Assembly: GCA_018378255.1 (NCBI GenBank)
Contig: JAGZXV010000132.1
Coordinates: forward strand, 1-16,690
Direction: 5' to 3'
Origin: Clostridiaceae bacterium
Lineage (GTDB): Bacteria > Bacillota > Clostridia > Lachnospirales > Lachnospiraceae
DNA: 16,690 bases
Under the pieces are notes generated by a model. It was not told the DNA's origin and ran no database searches. It saw only the letters and a list, made by a program, of their open reading frames with translations. Below, piece after piece: positions 13,801-16,690 of this stretch. How positions within the stretch are numbered: the first letter of the stretch is position 1; each line of letters begins with the position of its first letter. Both the position numbers and the translations under genes were made by a program.

Positions 13801-15129
13801 ATGAATACTCTCGAAAACATGTTCCACCTCAGGGAAAACAGGACGACTGTTCGTACAGAACTCCTGGCAGGAGCCACCACCTTCGCCACTATGGCCTACA
13901 TCTGCGTGCTCCAGCCCCTCTACATGAAACAGGCCGGCATGGACGCGGTCGGCGTCCTGCTCTCCACTGCCCTGGTCTCCGGTCTGGTCACCATGTTCAT
14001 GGGCTGGTACAGCAATATGCCCATCGCATTGGCCCCTGGAATTGCCTCCAGCGTGGTGCTGACATTTTCCATCGTGCAGGCCGGGCTGGCAACCTGGGAA
14101 ACAGGGCTGGGAATGGTGATGATTTCCGCCCTGCTGTTTCTGATTCTCAGTCTCTTTAATCTCCGGGAAAAGGTAGTCGCCCTGATTCCCAAAAACATCA
14201 AAGTCGGCATCAGTGCCGGGCTGGGCGTATTCATCATCCGCACCGCCCTGGTAAATGCCAAACTGATCAACCCCGATTTCAGAGGCTTCGGGAATCTGTC
14301 CGACCCTTCCGTTCGTCTGGCGGCAATCAGTACCGTGTTGTGCCTGCTGCTCTATTTTGTACGGATTCGGATCAACGGCAGGGAATATAAACTGCGGGCT
14401 TCCCTGCTGGTAACGATCATTCTGACCACTCTCATTGGAATTCCCATGGGCGTAACTCAGGTGCCGGGCCATGTGTTTACCCAGGGCGGTCTCCGGGCGT
14501 TAGGCAATGTGGCGTTTAAGCTGGATTTCTTCGGCGCCCTGCGGCCGGAATATGCGGCGTTCATCTTCGCATTTTTTATCAGTGATTTCTTCGGCACTCT
14601 GGCCACTGCACTGGGACTGGGTTCCCAGATGGAGATGCTGGATGAAAACGGCAATCTGCCTGTGATCGGGAAGATATTTTTAGCGGATTCCATCGGCTCT
14701 GTGGCAGGCGCATTGATGGGGCTGACCATTGTCACCAGTTATGTGGAAAGCGCGGCCGGCATAGAGGTGGGTGGAAAAACGGGGCTGTCCTCTATTTTCA
14801 CCGGACTCTTCTTTTTATGTACCATGCTGTTTGCGCCGGTGTTCCTCATGATTCCAACGGCTGCCACAACTCCTGTGCTGATTATGATCGGCATTTCCAT
14901 GATGCAGGGGCTGAAAACGGTGAATTATGAACCTACGGAATGGACTCCTGTGGCAATCCTGATCATGTCCACCCTGTTTTACGGCATCTCCCAGGGAATC
15001 GGAATCGGGCTGTTTGCATACTGTATGATTAAAACCGCACATTACCTGTTTACCGGTGAGAAAGGACAGATGCCTTCTCTGATGACATGGGCATTTACGA
15101 TTCTTTCCTGCCTCCAGTTTGTCTTATAG
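13801..15129 (+). CDS. NCS2-family purine-type permease (AzgA/PbuG-like)
   Basis: A 442-residue membrane protein with about 12-14 hydrophobic segments, normal for NCS2/AzgA adenine-guanine-hypoxanthine transporters. Family marks are RTELLAGATTFATMAYICVLQP near the N-terminus, NMPIALAPG in the third segment region, and SYVESAAGIEVGGKTGLSSIFTGL plus MIPTAATTPVLIMIG in the second half. Two substrate-region motifs deviate: after ALAPG the usual MGLNAYF-type sequence is IASSVVLTF, and the usual FVDLFDTIGTL-type segment is FISDFFGTLATAL. It is therefore a divergent member and the exact base or analogue is uncertain. GGAGG (13789-13793) is seven bases before the ATG at 13801; an earlier in-frame start at 13765 lies in the leader. 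The deaminase gene follows after 14 bases, so the two form an operon for uptake and deamination. Confidence 0.9.
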   Translation: MNTLENMFHLRENRTTVRTELLAGATTFATMAYICVLQPLYMKQAGMDAVGVLLSTALVSGLVTMFMGWYSNMPIALAPGIASSVVLTFSIVQAGLATWETGLGMVMISALLFLILSLFNLREKVVALIPKNIKVGISAGLGVFIIRTALVNAKLINPDFRGFGNLSDPSVRLAAISTVLCLLLYFVRIRINGREYKLRASLLVTIILTTLIGIPMGVTQVPGHVFTQGGLRALGNVAFKLDFFGALRPEYAAFIFAFFISDFFGTLATALGLGSQMEMLDENGNLPVIGKIFLADSIGSVAGALMGLTIVTSYVESAAGIEVGGKTGLSSIFTGLFFLCTMLFAPVFLMIPTAATTPVLIMIGISMMQGLKTVNYEPTEWTPVAILIMSTLFYGISQGIGIGLFAYCMIKTAHYLFTGEKGQMPSLMTWAFTILSCLQFVL

Positions 15130-15143
15130 AAAGGAGGATATTG

Positions 15144-16690
15144 ATGAAAGCAGTACATAATACGGACCGGAGCAGTCTGATCGCGGCAGTTTTAGGAAAA
15201 AGGCCGGTGGACTTAACCATTGAAAACATTCGCCTTGTAAATGTGATCACAGGTGAAATCTACCCCGCTTCCGTGGATATCGCCGACGGAATGATCATCA
15301 TGGTGAGGGATGCCAGGGATGAGGCGGATCCGGAAGCCCTGGAACGCTTCGACGGAGAGGGAAAATATCTGATTCCCGGTTTTATCGACACTCACGTCCA
15401 TGTGGAAAGCACTATGATGGTTCCTGAGAATTTTGCAAGAGCAGTCCTGCCCTGGGGCACTACCACAGTTGTTTCTGACCCCCATGAAATAGCCAATGTA
15501 ATGGGAGTTGAAGGGGTTCTGTTTATGCTGAAAAATGCAAAAAAAGCCCCTCTGAGACATTATATGCTGGCCTCGCCCTGTGTTCCTTCTGTGCCGGGCA
15601 AGGAAGAAAGCGGCAGCGTGTTTACGGAAAAGGAAATCGGATTTTTGCTGGATCAGCCGGGAGTGATTGGAATTGCCGAGCTGATGAACTATGTGGATAT
15701 CTGCCATGACGACCAGAGAATGCACCGGATTATCGAAGAAGGGATTAAACGAGGAGCATTTTTGCAGGGACACGCACCCAGGCTCAGGGGAAACCTTTTA
15801 GCAGCCTACAGGCTGGCCGGGCCGGTCAGCGACCACGAGTGCAGAAGCGGGGAAGAAGCGAAAGAAAAAACGAGAATCGGCATGCACGTAAACCTTAAAA
15901 CAAGTTCCCTGTCCAATCACCTGCCGGAGGCGTTGAAGGGGGTTAAGGAACAGAGGTGGAATGACAATGTTTCCCTGTGTACCGACGATGTCCATGCCCA
16001 GGTGATCCACACAGAGGGTCATTTAAACCGGGTGGTGGGAAAGGCCGTCACATATGGAGCTGATCCGTTAGAGGCCATCCGGTTTGCCACCTACAATGCG
16101 GCCAGGGAATACGGTTTTAAAGACTTGGGAGCCATCGCCCCCGGATACGCTGCAGACCTGCAGTTGGTGGACGAACTGGACGGCAGACGCCCCGCCTGTG
16201 TATGGATCGAAGGCAGACTGGTCAGCCGGGAAGGGAAGCTGCTCTGGGATCAGGCCCCTTCCCCTCTGAAACAGCGTTCTACCGTTCACTTGTCTTACCT
16301 GAAAACACCGGACGATTTCCTGTTAAAAGCGCCGGATGACAGGGCCGAAACCCTGGTAATCCACAGCCGGTGTGACGGGCCGTTTAACAGGGCATACTAT
16401 GAAAAACTTCCTATAAACGATCACTGTGTGAATCTGACCGGCGATCCGGATCTGGCTTATGTCTGCGTATGCAACAGGCATGGGAAAGAACAAAAAACCA
16501 TTTCGGTGATCCGCGGTTTTGGCGTTAAAGCAGGGGCTTTTGCCGCTACGGTGGCCCATGACTGCCACAATCTGGTCGTAATTTACCGGAATGCAGACGA
16601 CGCCCTTCTGGCGGTACAAAAGATAGAAGAAATGGGAGGGGGCTTCGCATACGCCGAAAACAAAGAAATTATCGGCTCCCTCCCCCTCCC
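15144..16690 (+). CDS. ade: Adenine deaminase, 3' end beyond the window
   Basis: An open frame of 515 codons running off the window end; the family is usually about 570-600 residues, so part of the C-terminus is missing. It should hydrolyse adenine to hypoxanthine and ammonia in the cytoplasm. Amidohydrolase motifs are IDTHVHVEST (H84, H86), VSDPHEIANVMG (D112, H114, E115), GIAELMNY, QGHAPRL (H210) and CTDDVHAQ (D281, D282, H284). The C-terminal block IRGFGVKAGAFAATVAHDCHNLVV and IEEMGGGFAYAE is specific for adenine deaminase. The family's usual REGS-type segment reads NLKTSS here, so substrate range may differ. AAGGAGG (15131-15137) is six bases before ATG 15144. It is the second gene after the permease, separated by 14 bases, probably under the GntR regulator. 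Confidence 0.92.
   Translation, partial: MKAVHNTDRSSLIAAVLGKRPVDLTIENIRLVNVITGEIYPASVDIADGMIIMVRDARDEADPEALERFDGEGKYLIPGFIDTHVHVESTMMVPENFARAVLPWGTTTVVSDPHEIANVMGVEGVLFMLKNAKKAPLRHYMLASPCVPSVPGKEESGSVFTEKEIGFLLDQPGVIGIAELMNYVDICHDDQRMHRIIEEGIKRGAFLQGHAPRLRGNLLAAYRLAGPVSDHECRSGEEAKEKTRIGMHVNLKTSSLSNHLPEALKGVKEQRWNDNVSLCTDDVHAQVIHTEGHLNRVVGKAVTYGADPLEAIRFATYNAAREYGFKDLGAIAPGYAADLQLVDELDGRRPACVWIEGRLVSREGKLLWDQAPSPLKQRSTVHLSYLKTPDDFLLKAPDDRAETLVIHSRCDGPFNRAYYEKLPINDHCVNLTGDPDLAYVCVCNRHGKEQKTISVIRGFGVKAGAFAATVAHDCHNLVVIYRNADDALLAVQKIEEMGGGFAYAENKEIIGSLPL

Noticed and set aside
13717..14472. Long open frame on the minus strand opposite the permease gene (251 codons).
   Set aside because: It is rich in His/Gln/Gly/Asp in the pattern of an antisense shadow of a membrane protein, has no family motif, and the plus-strand permease is clear.
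15213..15773. 186-codon minus-strand frame opposite the deaminase.
   Set aside because: It lies wholly inside the conserved deaminase frame, has no ribosome site or motif, and is a codon-bias shadow.

Overview
The window looks like chromosome of a gut-type Firmicute, most likely a clostridium of the Lachnospiraceae. The evidence is strong GGAGG-type ribosome sites, tightly packed operons, a YesM/YesN-like two-component pair, a cytosolic CBM9-like protein and an NCS2 permease/adenine deaminase pair. No rRNA, tRNA, CRISPR array, insertion sequence or phage gene was seen. The genus is an inference from gene style only.

Region A (about 20-8661, minus strand) reads as one long operon for sensing and importing a small, probably sugar-like solute. 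Its order is ABC permease, double ATPase, lipoprotein binding protein, a UroD/MtaA-type protein with a zinc-type HxC...C motif, a sensor histidine kinase, an AraC-type response regulator, a CBM9-like protein and an alkyltransferase-like (ATL) protein. Gaps are 10-67 bases, kinase and regulator overlap by 29 bases, and the regulator/CBM9 junction is translationally coupled. The only clear promoter is at 8687-8692: a perfect TATAAT with no good -35 box, preceded by 10-base-phased repeats that may bind the operon's own regulator.

Region B (about 8770-12662, minus strand) is a two-gene DNA repair operon: a 1055-residue fusion of an EndoQ-like PHP nuclease to a UvrD-type helicase, then endonuclease III (nth), closed by a strong hairpin plus T-tract terminator. 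The fusion carries two sliding-clamp-type pentapeptides, one at the end of each module. This is the most interesting protein in the window.

Region C (12876-16690, plus strand) is a purine-salvage-type locus: a GntR/UTRA regulator with a clear promoter and a 21-base palindrome at its start, an NCS2 purine-type permease, and an adenine deaminase cut off by the window end. A second, related 21-base palindrome lies in front of the permease, suggesting that the GntR protein controls both units.

There is no gene-free stretch above 300 bases. The three largest gaps (8662-8828, 12663-12944, 13686-13800) hold the promoters, operators and terminators listed.
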